Assembly: GCA_002344135.1 (NCBI GenBank)
Contig: DDTO01000004.1
Coordinates: forward strand, 1-48,298
Length of the DNA stretch: 48,298 bases
Direction: 5' to 3'
DNA from: Chthonomonas sp. UBA2362
GTDB taxonomy: Bacteria; Armatimonadota; Fimbriimonadia; Fimbriimonadales; Fimbriimonadaceae
In this document: positions 6,718-14,206 of the stretch, in pieces
Layout of the letters: each line of letters opens with the position of its first letter
Position numbering within the stretch: position 1 is the first letter of the stretch
Translations under genes and position numbers: made by a program
Notes under the pieces: generated by a model
Told to the model about the DNA's origin: nothing
Seen by the model: only the letters and a program-made list of their open reading frames with translations
Databases searched by the model: none

Positions 6718-9615
6718 CTAGAAGCCGAGTTCCTTCAGGGTGATCCATCCGTCGCCGTCGCGATCGAGCTTGGCCGCTTCGGGCCCGGCTTCGGCGATGG
6801 CGTCGGCAATCGAGATGCGCGTGCGAACCTCGGTGTTCCCTCCGCGGTAGTTACCCACGTCGGCATCGTCGAGGAATCCCCAGTAGAAGGAGAGGATTGC
6901 GTAGTCTCCGATGTCGACATCTCCGTCTCCGTTGATATCCGCATGCCGGAAGGCCGGCAGATGGGGGTACGGACTGTCAGGCCCCGGCGAGGTGCTGAAG
7001 CGCACTGCGAAGACGACATAGTCGCCGATGTCGATCTTATTGTCCTTGTTCAAGTTGCCGCCCAACAGCGAAACGCTGCCGGTGTGCTGGTTGCCGACCG
7101 ACACCAGAGCGACCGTGTTTCGCAGCGTATGCAGCGGGTCCTTCACGCTCACCCTCGTAATGTCGGCATCACAAGGAATTCCGTCGCTTGCGTCGAGCAC
7201 GACGATTGCAGTACCGAGGACCGGGTCGAGAACGACGTCGCGATCGAGAACGATCGGAGCGTTGCTGCCGCCCGTCCCTCCGAGCCGAATCTCCATGCCT
7301 CTTACCACAGACAGTTGTCCGGAATCGACGAAGCCCGCGGCATGCGAGATCGACAGCGTCACCTGAACGGTGTTGACGCTCAGTGCCCCGCTGGCCGTGT
7401 TCCTCGTGTTGCCCGCCTTGTCGGTGGCAGACAGCCTCAGCACGGCTGTGTCGCACGGCTGTGTCGGCGGGATCACGACTTCCGCGCAGTAGAGGTTGCC
7501 GATGATGGGGAGCAGCGTGACCGTGATGTCCGGAGCGGCCGTGAAGTCCACGGTGAGCGACGGATAGCAGTCGAGGCCCGAGCCCGCTGCATTGTCCTTG
7601 ATCTCCGCGCACACGAGCATCGTGCCTTGCTTGATCAGCGACGAGGTGATCACGTTGTGAAGGCCTTGCATGGCGGTCAGGGAAGTGATCGACGGCAGGG
7701 TGTCGTCCACGATAACCGCGTTCGAGGCGAAGCGATTGGGCGCATAAGTATCGCCCAAAGTGCCATCGTCAGCGAACACCGTGTCGAGCCCCAAGCCGTT
7801 GTTGGCATCGATGCCCAATCCCGCAAGACCTTCGCCCGTCGGGTTGAACACGAAGTTCACGAGCGTTGCGTCCAGAGAGACCGGCAAGCCGCCCGGTGCG
7901 ATGCCGCGGGCTGTCCAGAGGGCAGACGAGATCGGATTGTAAGCCGGGCCACCCACCGCGTAGACGAACGGCAGGCCAGTGTAGGCCCCGCTGAAGAACG
8001 ACTGAACGCCCGAACTGCTCAGGTAGGCCTGGTAGCCACCGGTCAGCTGGGCCAGATTGGCCATTCCCATTCGGTAGTTGATGGTCTCTGCCGACTTCAC
8101 GTAGGGGTCGTCGGAAAAGGCGTAGAGAGCGTTCGGAACGGCGTCGGTCACGAAGTTGGAAATCGTGAATTTGGACGCCTTGCGATCCGAGTCGTCCGGC
8201 GAGTACTGACTGCCGCTGACGTAGAACGACAGATCGAGATCGGCGGTACCGACGGCATCCACGACGACCGGCGCGCCAGGGCTTCCGGCATTGGCGCCAT
8301 TGAGTGGCGTCACGGTATGGGTGTACGTCGTACCGGCCACGTCACGCTCGGTGGTGATACGGAACATCGTCTCGTCGGCGGCTGCCGTATAGACAACGAC
8401 ATAGGCCCAGAGGGTGTAGTCGTAACCGAGCACCTTGTAGACGCCGCCGTTCTTCACGACATAGGCCAGGCTGCCCCAGTATCCAGCCGGGTCGAACTGA
8501 TCGACGAAGGCTCCAGCAGAGGGATCGAAGTCGACCAGGTCGGTCTCGATCCAATCACCGAGGCTCCCCATGTCGATATCGAAGGAGTAGCTCTTGCCGC
8601 GGAAGTCCGCAATCTCGAGGAAGTTCGGCGCTTTGCCAGCCCCTTCGGCGAACGGAGTGTTCGAGCCATCTTGGGCGAGCACCCCATAGATGTCCTCGAT
8701 GACTCGGCCCTCTCCAGGATAGAAAGGCGCCCAAGCGTTGCCAGTTCCTGCGATGACTCCCGCGGGAAACAGGAACCAGTCGTCGGTGAACGGAACGCAG
8801 TACTCCCCGTTCAGGTCGACGGGCATGCCGCCAGGCGTTCCGAGCACGAGTGCCGTGTCGTCGATCGCGAGAGTGTCGACCTCGAGGAAGGTAAACCACA
8901 TATAGCGGTTGCCGCCGACGACGGTCGCGATGAGGTCGCTCGCGTCGCTCCGGGTTTCAGTCCAGAGCCAAACACCGCTAGCGTTGCGAAGATTGCAGTC
9001 GACGGCAAGGACGCCGGCGTTGTTCCGAAACACCCATTCGAACGTGTACCAACCCGACGAAGTGATCGTGTAGTGGTTAATCGATCCGAGGTCGTTCCGT
9101 CGGGTGAAGTTGCTGTTGTTGCTTGCCCCGACGAGGACTTGACCGATTGCGTTCGAGGCGGTATGGAAGATGAAGTCTCGCCGGTGACCGCCACTTTGGT
9201 TACTGGCCGCCGTGCTGAGATCCCAGCCATAGGTGTTGGCGATGACGGCCGGATCGGAAAGGTCAATGTAGACAGACACGGACGCCCTAAACCCGCCGCC
9301 GAAGATGCTGGAATAACCACCGAGGCGAGAAAACGCGCCGGTCCAGTCGTTCGGAGGAGCCGCGACCGATGTCGAGTCGATGACGGCATGAAAGCCGCCG
9401 GATTTCGAAAGAATCCCCCCAGTACCGCTCGGGACGCGGTCGAACCCGAGACTGTTGTACCGGTTCCAGTTTTGGCTGCCGAGAACGACCGGGCCGCCGG
9501 CAGAGAAGCCGGCATCCTCGAAGCCCTCGAAGTATGGTGGTGCGGCAAGTGCCGAAGAGACGAAAGCTACCCCCGCGACGAGCGACGAGAGGCAACGGAG
9601 CCTAAACAAAAACAT
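6718..9615 (-). CDS. Large secreted protein with dockerin-like C-terminus
   Basis: The 965-residue protein starts with a Sec signal (cleavage probably after SSALA, about residue 24). The N-terminal third is beta-rich and resembles lectin- or glucanase-like jellyrolls (YFEGFE ... GGFHAVIDSTS ... GWYTFEWVFRNN); I do not recognise a catalytic site. The C-terminus carries two dockerin-like calcium loops, at about 855-866 (NKDNKIDIGDY) and 893-905 (NGDGDVDIGDYAILS), and a last EF-hand at about 951-962 (DRDGDGWITL). The same module ends the protein at 47112-48188. The start has a strong GGAGGG 5 nt upstream. A bidirectional terminator follows the stop. The protein is likely a surface or matrix protein; its partner is unknown. 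Confidence 0.82.
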   Translation of the reverse strand: MFLFRLRCLSSLVAGVAFVSSALAAPPYFEGFEDAGFSAGGPVVLGSQNWNRYNSLGFDRVPSGTGGILSKSGGFHAVIDSTSVAAPPNDWTGAFSRLGGYSSIFGGGFRASVSVYIDLSDPAVIANTYGWDLSTAASNQSGGHRRDFIFHTASNAIGQVLVGASNNSNFTRRNDLGSINHYTITSSGWYTFEWVFRNNAGVLAVDCNLRNASGVWLWTETRSDASDLIATVVGGNRYMWFTFLEVDTLAIDDTALVLGTPGGMPVDLNGEYCVPFTDDWFLFPAGVIAGTGNAWAPFYPGEGRVIEDIYGVLAQDGSNTPFAEGAGKAPNFLEIADFRGKSYSFDIDMGSLGDWIETDLVDFDPSAGAFVDQFDPAGYWGSLAYVVKNGGVYKVLGYDYTLWAYVVVYTAAADETMFRITTERDVAGTTYTHTVTPLNGANAGSPGAPVVVDAVGTADLDLSFYVSGSQYSPDDSDRKASKFTISNFVTDAVPNALYAFSDDPYVKSAETINYRMGMANLAQLTGGYQAYLSSSGVQSFFSGAYTGLPFVYAVGGPAYNPISSALWTARGIAPGGLPVSLDATLVNFVFNPTGEGLAGLGIDANNGLGLDTVFADDGTLGDTYAPNRFASNAVIVDDTLPSITSLTAMQGLHNVITSSLIKQGTMLVCAEIKDNAAGSGLDCYPSLTVDFTAAPDITVTLLPIIGNLYCAEVVIPPTQPCDTAVLRLSATDKAGNTRNTASGALSVNTVQVTLSISHAAGFVDSGQLSVVRGMEIRLGGTGGSNAPIVLDRDVVLDPVLGTAIVVLDASDGIPCDADITRVSVKDPLHTLRNTVALVSVGNQHTGSVSLLGGNLNKDNKIDIGDYVVFAVRFSTSPGPDSPYPHLPAFRHADINGDGDVDIGDYAILSFYWGFLDDADVGNYRGGNTEVRTRISIADAIAEAGPEAAKLDRDGDGWITLKELGF

Positions 9616-9937
9616 TACTACCCTCCAAAGCGAATTCGGTCAGTGCCGAAAACAGTCGCAAGGCACATGATCGTGCCATCAAGAACGCTACATTACCACA
9701 CGCGCGACAATTGCGCTCTTCGTGTCCCGACCATCTAAAACTACTCAGCCGTGTAATCGGCGATAGTGCTCCGTTCGAGATGCAATCGAGCAAGTGTCAA
9801 TGGCGATTGTTCTCGCGGACTCGCCAAAGCGAATATGATCCAGATCATACCGACCAACTTTCTGGCTCGATGTCATGCTGCGGAATCGGCCTACTGGGAA
9901 TGAAACGAGCCCACCGCACAGGGTCGGGGAGGAAACT
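9616..9937. other. 322-bp intergenic region with palindromes
   Basis: This gap separates two minus-strand genes and is visibly more A/T-rich than its surroundings. It should hold the promoter of the dockerin-tailed gene. It contains an FNR-like dyad (9834-9849) and an imperfect GGCAC...GTGCC repeat (9662-9677). I see no convincing small gene. Confidence 0.5.
9834..9849. promoter_or_regulatory. Perfect dyad resembling a CRP/FNR-family site
   Basis: TATGATC (9834-9840) and GATCATA (9843-9849) are perfect inverted repeats separated by CA. The core TGAT-N4-ATCA equals the inner half-sites of FNR/DNR-type boxes. It lies about 220 bp upstream of the secreted-protein gene and just after the end of the HerA-like gene. 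Confidence 0.35.
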
Positions 9938-11869
9938 TCAGGCGAACGGATCGTCTTTGTCGAACGCCGCTACCGCGGCGCCGATCCGCTTGGGCAGCCG
10001 TTCCAGCATTCGCTGAACTTCCCGTTGGTCCCCCGCCCGCATGATCTCGTTAAGCGCGCGACGAAGGGCCTCCTCCGAGGGGTCGCGCTCGATGAGCAGG
10101 TCCTGTACCCACTGAACATTGACTCCCTTGTCGGAGGCCACTCGCACGATCTGGTCCCCTAGCGAGACCGTCTGGGCGGGGTAGCGCCGCATGCCGTCCG
10201 ATCCGTTAAGGCAGGCAGGGCGGGGGAAGCGCAGGAAGATCGGCTGCTTGAAATGAGGATGCTTAATCAGCACTTCGCCCGGATTCAGGCTCCCCAATTT
10301 TTCCCGCACCGCCGATGAGAAGTAGCTATAGCCCGGCTGGGCCAGTTCCTCCGCCTCGATATGGCCGAACACGTGAGTGGCCGCGTTGCCGACCACTTCC
10401 TTGTCCACCCGACTGCGGAACTGCTGAGCGCCGAAGAGGGTAAGCCCCATGTATCGCCCTCGCGCAGCAATGTCTTGCAGACTGCGGACGATCGCCGTAT
10501 CCCGCCCCCCGCTGGGGGCGTATTTGTTAAGCTCGTCCACCATCACGACCAGATGGCGAACTCCGAGTTCCTGGAGTTCCATACGGTTACGCAGTTTCGT
10601 AATGATCGCGCTGAAGACGAGGTCTTGCTCCCTGCTGGAAAGCTTAGCCACGTCGATCACATACACCTTGCCCGGCTCGAACGGCGCATCGAGCGGCCCT
10701 TCGCCTTTGCCGTCTGTCGCGATAACTCCCTTAAAGCGCTGGTCGATTCCGTTGAGCCGATTCTTGACTTTTTCGATAGTGAAAAAGTGATGTCCGTCGA
10801 CGCGGTCGAGGGTGCCTTCCCGCCCCATTTCGAGCTGAAGGTCGATGATCTTCACGAGATCCTCGATGGTTGCGGCCCCGTGCATTTCTGGTCCGGCTAA
10901 CTCCGAGAGACGCGCCTCGCGGAACAGCCTGCTCTTCCGAACGACGAACATCTGCTTGAGGTAGGCGATGTATGAATCCGCCTTGCTGTCGAGGTCGTCG
11001 CGGCTCAGCAGGACTTCCAAGTGGTCCATGATCTCGGCCAGACCGAACGTGATCGGGCGGCACGGCGACAGGTCGGGGTGCTTCCGCAGCGTCCGCATCG
11101 ACCTGTGATCGGATTCGTAGGGGGCGTAGTACTCCACGTTCGGGAAGGCTTGCGGCTCGTATCCCATCGCCCGGTACAGCGCGACGTCGGTCTCGTCGAG
11201 CGGTGTTGCCGGGGGCTGGTCGAGGAAGAGCAGGTCGCCACCCTTCGTGTTGAAGAGCAGAGCAGCCACTCCACGCCCCTCGCCGGGACCCTCGAACACT
11301 TCCGGGCGGGCGAAGATCGACTGGAGCAGGGTCTGGATGAACGAGGTCTTGGCGGCCAAGCCGCTGGTGCCCGTCATGTTCAGGTGGCCGGATTCGGGGC
11401 CGAGCAGAAAATGGGCGTGGAGGTGGACCGGCATCGGCTCCTCCCGGCTTCCATAGCACCCGGCGGCGATGCCGTGGCTTGCGGCGTAGCCGTCGGTGCG
11501 CAGTGCCTTCTGCACGTCTGCCTCGTCGGCGAGATGGACCTTTCCGATCGGCACCGCGCCGATCGGCTCCTCCGGTTCGCGCCGGAGCACCGCCGCTTCG
11601 TAGACCCGGATCTCTGGCCGCTCGGTGGGGGGCGCCTGATCCGGCGAGGCGCCGAGCGTCATGAACTCGTGCAGGGCGCTGTCGAGGTCGTTGTAGCCGT
11701 GCGCTTCGACCACCACGCCATAGACCGTCACCGGTGTGCCGTCTATCTCGAGGTCGCCTTCGACCTTCACGAGGGTTCCGATGCCGACCTTCTCCGTTGG
11801 ATCGGCCCAGAATTGAAACGTATAGGCGGTGTTGGGCCGGCGCTCGGTGCCGATAACGCGTCCGATCAT
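9938..11869 (-). CDS. HerA/DUF87-like ATPase with degenerate P-loop
   Basis: The 643-residue product has an N-terminal beta-rich HAS-barrel-like part (about 1-110), then a RecA-fold ATPase. The P-loop at residues 166-176 reads TGTSGLAAKTS, keeping Lys-Thr but lacking the usual Gly before Lys. Walker B is LVVMVDE at 440-446, followed by NKYAPSGGRD and an arginine-rich GAQQFRSRVDKE segment, as in HerA/FtsK-type hexameric translocases. HerA proteins usually pump DNA with NurA or other nucleases, in repair or phage defence. No nuclease is adjacent here. The gene follows the cyclase gene by 21 nt, but also has a TAGAAT hexamer 6 nt before its ATG and no Shine-Dalgarno sequence, so it may be made from a leaderless mRNA. 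Confidence 0.78.
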   Translation of the reverse strand: MIGRVIGTERRPNTAYTFQFWADPTEKVGIGTLVKVEGDLEIDGTPVTVYGVVVEAHGYNDLDSALHEFMTLGASPDQAPPTERPEIRVYEAAVLRREPEEPIGAVPIGKVHLADEADVQKALRTDGYAASHGIAAGCYGSREEPMPVHLHAHFLLGPESGHLNMTGTSGLAAKTSFIQTLLQSIFARPEVFEGPGEGRGVAALLFNTKGGDLLFLDQPPATPLDETDVALYRAMGYEPQAFPNVEYYAPYESDHRSMRTLRKHPDLSPCRPITFGLAEIMDHLEVLLSRDDLDSKADSYIAYLKQMFVVRKSRLFREARLSELAGPEMHGAATIEDLVKIIDLQLEMGREGTLDRVDGHHFFTIEKVKNRLNGIDQRFKGVIATDGKGEGPLDAPFEPGKVYVIDVAKLSSREQDLVFSAIITKLRNRMELQELGVRHLVVMVDELNKYAPSGGRDTAIVRSLQDIAARGRYMGLTLFGAQQFRSRVDKEVVGNAATHVFGHIEAEELAQPGYSYFSSAVREKLGSLNPGEVLIKHPHFKQPIFLRFPRPACLNGSDGMRRYPAQTVSLGDQIVRVASDKGVNVQWVQDLLIERDPSEEALRRALNEIMRAGDQREVQRMLERLPKRIGAAVAAFDKDDPFA

Positions 11870-11875
11870 GGGTTC

Positions 11876-11881
11876 ATTCTA
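11876..11881 (-). promoter_or_regulatory. Putative -10 element of a leaderless promoter (HerA-like gene)
   Basis: TAGAAT on the minus strand is separated by 6 nt (GAACCC) from the ATG. That spacing would place the transcription start at the A of the start codon. No Shine-Dalgarno sequence is present. Confidence 0.5.
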
Positions 11882-11890
11882 TCGCGCTCT

Positions 11891-13300
11891 CTAGGGGCGC
11901 GGCAGGCGCGGAGTCGGCAAACCGAACTCACGAGCGAAAAGACCCATGTAGCGGCGCACGACGATCAGCGGCCTCTGCTCGCCCGGCTGATTTCGCAGAA
12001 CCGCCGCGCGAGCGAGCTGGATCATCGCCGCAGGCTCCACGTCGGCCAGGAGCACGGTACGGTTGGCGCCCCGCACTTGGGTTACGATCGCGCCGTCTTG
12101 GCCCCCCCAATAGAGGGCGTTGCCCTTCGCGGGGTCGCTCAGAATCAATGGGTCGGTCTCCGGGCAAGCGGCGATCTGCGATTCGATCCAGCCTTTGAAT
12201 TGGTTAAGTTCGGCGAACCGGTCCCGCATAAGTTTGCCCGCGGGAGCCTCGACGTAGCCCTGATCCTCCAGGTACTTGACCGCACCCTCGAAGTCATAGC
12301 GCTGTCGAAAAGTCGCAAGAACATCTCGCAACGTTTCGTCTCCGGCCACGAGAGCCTGCAGGGGCCGTTCTTCCTCTGCCGACGGCATCTCGACGTCCGT
12401 CTCGTTGCCGCCGCCGTTAGGTCCCGGTTGCGGTCCAGCCTCGCCACCCTTGTCGTCCTTGGGCGGGTCGGTCTTTTCGTCGCCCTTCGACTTCGACTCG
12501 CCTGCGTCCGACTTGCCCTTGTCCTCGGGGGCCGGAGTCTGTTTGCCGGAATTGGTCGCGACCACGGGCGGCTTTGGTGACGTGTCGCGCAGATACAGCC
12601 ACAAGCCGATCGGGACCAAAAGCACGACGAGGGCGAGGACGGCGTAGAGAATGCCCTTCGTTCCGTCCGGACGCGGCTCCTCGAAGGTGCCGATCCCCCC
12701 CATCAGGGCGTCCTGGGCCGGAGTCGTCGCGAGATAGGGCGACTGGGTGGGCAGCCCGATCGGCGGGATGCCCCAGACGGTGATCGGCTCGACGATATGC
12801 TTGAGGTGCCGCACGCCGAGGGAAGTCGCTTCCACGCGGACTTTGCCCCGGACGACGTCATAGACCGTCTGGGAGAGCGCGATGCCCCCGGGGCGCGCCT
12901 CGTTCTGGATGCGGTTCGCGATGTTCACGCCGTCGCCGATGACGTCGTCGGGCTGCACGATTACATCACCCAGGTGAACCCCGATCCGGTGCATCAGCAC
13001 GTCGTCCTTCTTGCGGCCCTCCGCCTGGGCATAGAGTCGCTTCTGAATCTCGATGGCGCAGTTCACCGCTTGCACCGCGCTGGTGAAGCACATGAGAAGG
13101 CCGTCGCCGGTGTTCTTCAGCACCTGACCTTCGAATTCGACGCACGTCTTGGCGATCAGGTCTGCATCTTGCCGGAAGAGCTCGATCGCCTTGGCCTCGT
13201 CCTGTCCGGCGAGCACGGAGTAGCCGACGACATCGGTGAAGACGATCGCCGCAAGCATGCGGTGACCGCCGGGGGAGGCGCCTTCCCTCTCCGAGCCCAT
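11891..13300 (-). CDS. Membrane class III adenylate/guanylate cyclase with extracytoplasmic C-terminal domain
   Basis: The 469-residue product has an N-terminal class III cyclase domain (about 15-180): metal aspartates in FTDVVGYS (Asp23) and NTGDG (Asp66), Lys62, IGDGVNIANR with Asp123, Asn126 and Arg130. The Lys/Asp pair favours ATP, making cAMP the likelier product. One membrane helix follows at about 217-237, then a Lys/Glu/Pro/Gly-rich linker (240-305) and a folded domain of about 160 residues that I do not recognise. With the cyclase inside, this last domain should lie outside the cytoplasm and may be a sensor. Most membrane cyclases have the opposite order. The HerA-like gene follows after 21 nt. 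A CATACT hexamer sits 8 nt before the ATG. Confidence 0.83.
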   Translation of the reverse strand: MGSEREGASPGGHRMLAAIVFTDVVGYSVLAGQDEAKAIELFRQDADLIAKTCVEFEGQVLKNTGDGLLMCFTSAVQAVNCAIEIQKRLYAQAEGRKKDDVLMHRIGVHLGDVIVQPDDVIGDGVNIANRIQNEARPGGIALSQTVYDVVRGKVRVEATSLGVRHLKHIVEPITVWGIPPIGLPTQSPYLATTPAQDALMGGIGTFEEPRPDGTKGILYAVLALVVLLVPIGLWLYLRDTSPKPPVVATNSGKQTPAPEDKGKSDAGESKSKGDEKTDPPKDDKGGEAGPQPGPNGGGNETDVEMPSAEEERPLQALVAGDETLRDVLATFRQRYDFEGAVKYLEDQGYVEAPAGKLMRDRFAELNQFKGWIESQIAACPETDPLILSDPAKGNALYWGGQDGAIVTQVRGANRTVLLADVEPAAMIQLARAAVLRNQPGEQRPLIVVRRYMGLFAREFGLPTPRLPRP

Positions 13301-13308
13301 CGGGGTCT

Positions 13309-13314
13309 AGTATG
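13309..13314 (-). promoter_or_regulatory. Putative -10 element of cyclase gene
   Basis: CATACT on the minus strand ends 8 nt before the ATG of the cyclase gene and no Shine-Dalgarno sequence lies between them. It fits the same short-leader or leaderless pattern seen at other genes here. Confidence 0.35.
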
Positions 13315-13385
13315 GCGCAGGCGAAGCCGCGCGTTCGCCGTCTCGCCTCGTCCGCTCGTCCGAGGCGGGCCTCGGTGGCAGGTCT

Positions 13386-13407
13386 ATGGCTCGAACATGG
13401 CTCGAAC
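13386..13407. repeat. 11-bp perfect tandem duplication
   Basis: ATGGCTCGAAC occurs twice in a row (13386-13396 and 13397-13407) in the gap between the divergent cyclase and hypothetical genes. It may be a chance slippage product. Confidence 0.5.
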
Positions 13408-13499
13408 GCGGCAAATCACCGGCGAATGCCACGGATCGATCAAGGTTCTGCGATGTTCGTGCCTCCAGTGTTCGGATCGAATCGCCGACATGACTAGGT

Positions 13500-14156
13500 A
13501 TGGCACGCGTGCGATTGGGGATGGCGTTTCAGGACCTTCGAGGAGCGATGGGTCGCGAGGTGGTCGTCAGAACTCGCGCGGGCCTGGCGGTCCGGGGCAA
13601 GCCGCGCTACCGATACCCGATGAACGCGGAGGTCGCGCTCGGCGCCAACCGGATGACGGAAGCCAATGCCCAGTGGAACACACTGACGCGGCAGGACGTT
13701 GCCCTCTGGGAGGCCTATGCGAGTCAGATTATCAGGCGCGACCCGGTGTCCATGACTTCCTACTCTCCCACCGCGAAGAATGCCTTTATCGGCTTGGCCC
13801 TGAAGTTTCTCCAAGTGAACCCCGGCCAGGAGGCGCCGCGCGTTCCGCCGGCGAGCGACTTCGTGGGCGACCCGATCAGCCTTACGGCCGAGGCGATCCC
13901 CTCTGGGATCCGGTTCCTCGCCACCGGTCCCAATTCGGCGGGCGTCCTTACCGAGCTCTTGGCGCAGCGCCTCAAGAACGAGCGGTGCCGCCCCGGGAAG
14001 CAATACAAGTCGCTCGGTTTCCACGCCTTCGACGGCGCTCCGTACGAGGCGCCGTTCGAGCCAGGGGTCTACGCCCTCGCGATGCGCTTCGTTCGCGCAT
14101 CGACCGGCCAGGCGACCGACCTGCTCCTCCTCGGAGAGCACGACGTGTTCGCCTAA
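13500..14156 (+). CDS. Hypothetical protein
   Basis: I do not recognise this 218-residue protein. It has a basic N-terminus (GREVVVRTRAGLAVRGKPRYRYP), then a helical segment NAQWNTLTRQDVALWEAYASQI, a segment NAFIGLALKFLQVNPG and a beta-rich second half. The RGKPRYRYP / WNTLTRQDVALWEAYA pattern recalls structural or phage-associated hypothetical proteins, but no phage genes are near. There is no signal peptide or membrane helix, so it should be cytoplasmic. The ATG has only a weak AGG close upstream. It lies 50 bp before metG on the same strand; metG has its own possible -10 element inside that gap. Confidence 0.6.
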   Translation: MARVRLGMAFQDLRGAMGREVVVRTRAGLAVRGKPRYRYPMNAEVALGANRMTEANAQWNTLTRQDVALWEAYASQIIRRDPVSMTSYSPTAKNAFIGLALKFLQVNPGQEAPRVPPASDFVGDPISLTAEAIPSGIRFLATGPNSAGVLTELLAQRLKNERCRPGKQYKSLGFHAFDGAPYEAPFEPGVYALAMRFVRASTGQATDLLLLGEHDVFA

Positions 14157-14191
14157 GGCGAGCCTGCCGGGGCGGCGAAACCATGCTCCGG

Positions 14192-14197
14192 TAAACT
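14192..14197 (+). promoter_or_regulatory. Putative -10 element of metG
   Basis: TAAACT ends 9 nt before the metG ATG, with no Shine-Dalgarno sequence between. Transcription would start within a few bases of the start codon. Confidence 0.35.
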
Positions 14198-14206
14198 CGC
14201 CTCCGA

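Noticed and set aside
6586..9738. A 1050-codon plus-strand open frame opposite the dockerin-tailed gene
   Set aside because: It is an antisense shadow: no signal or domain, and the minus-strand gene has a signal peptide, calcium loops and a strong ribosome-binding site.
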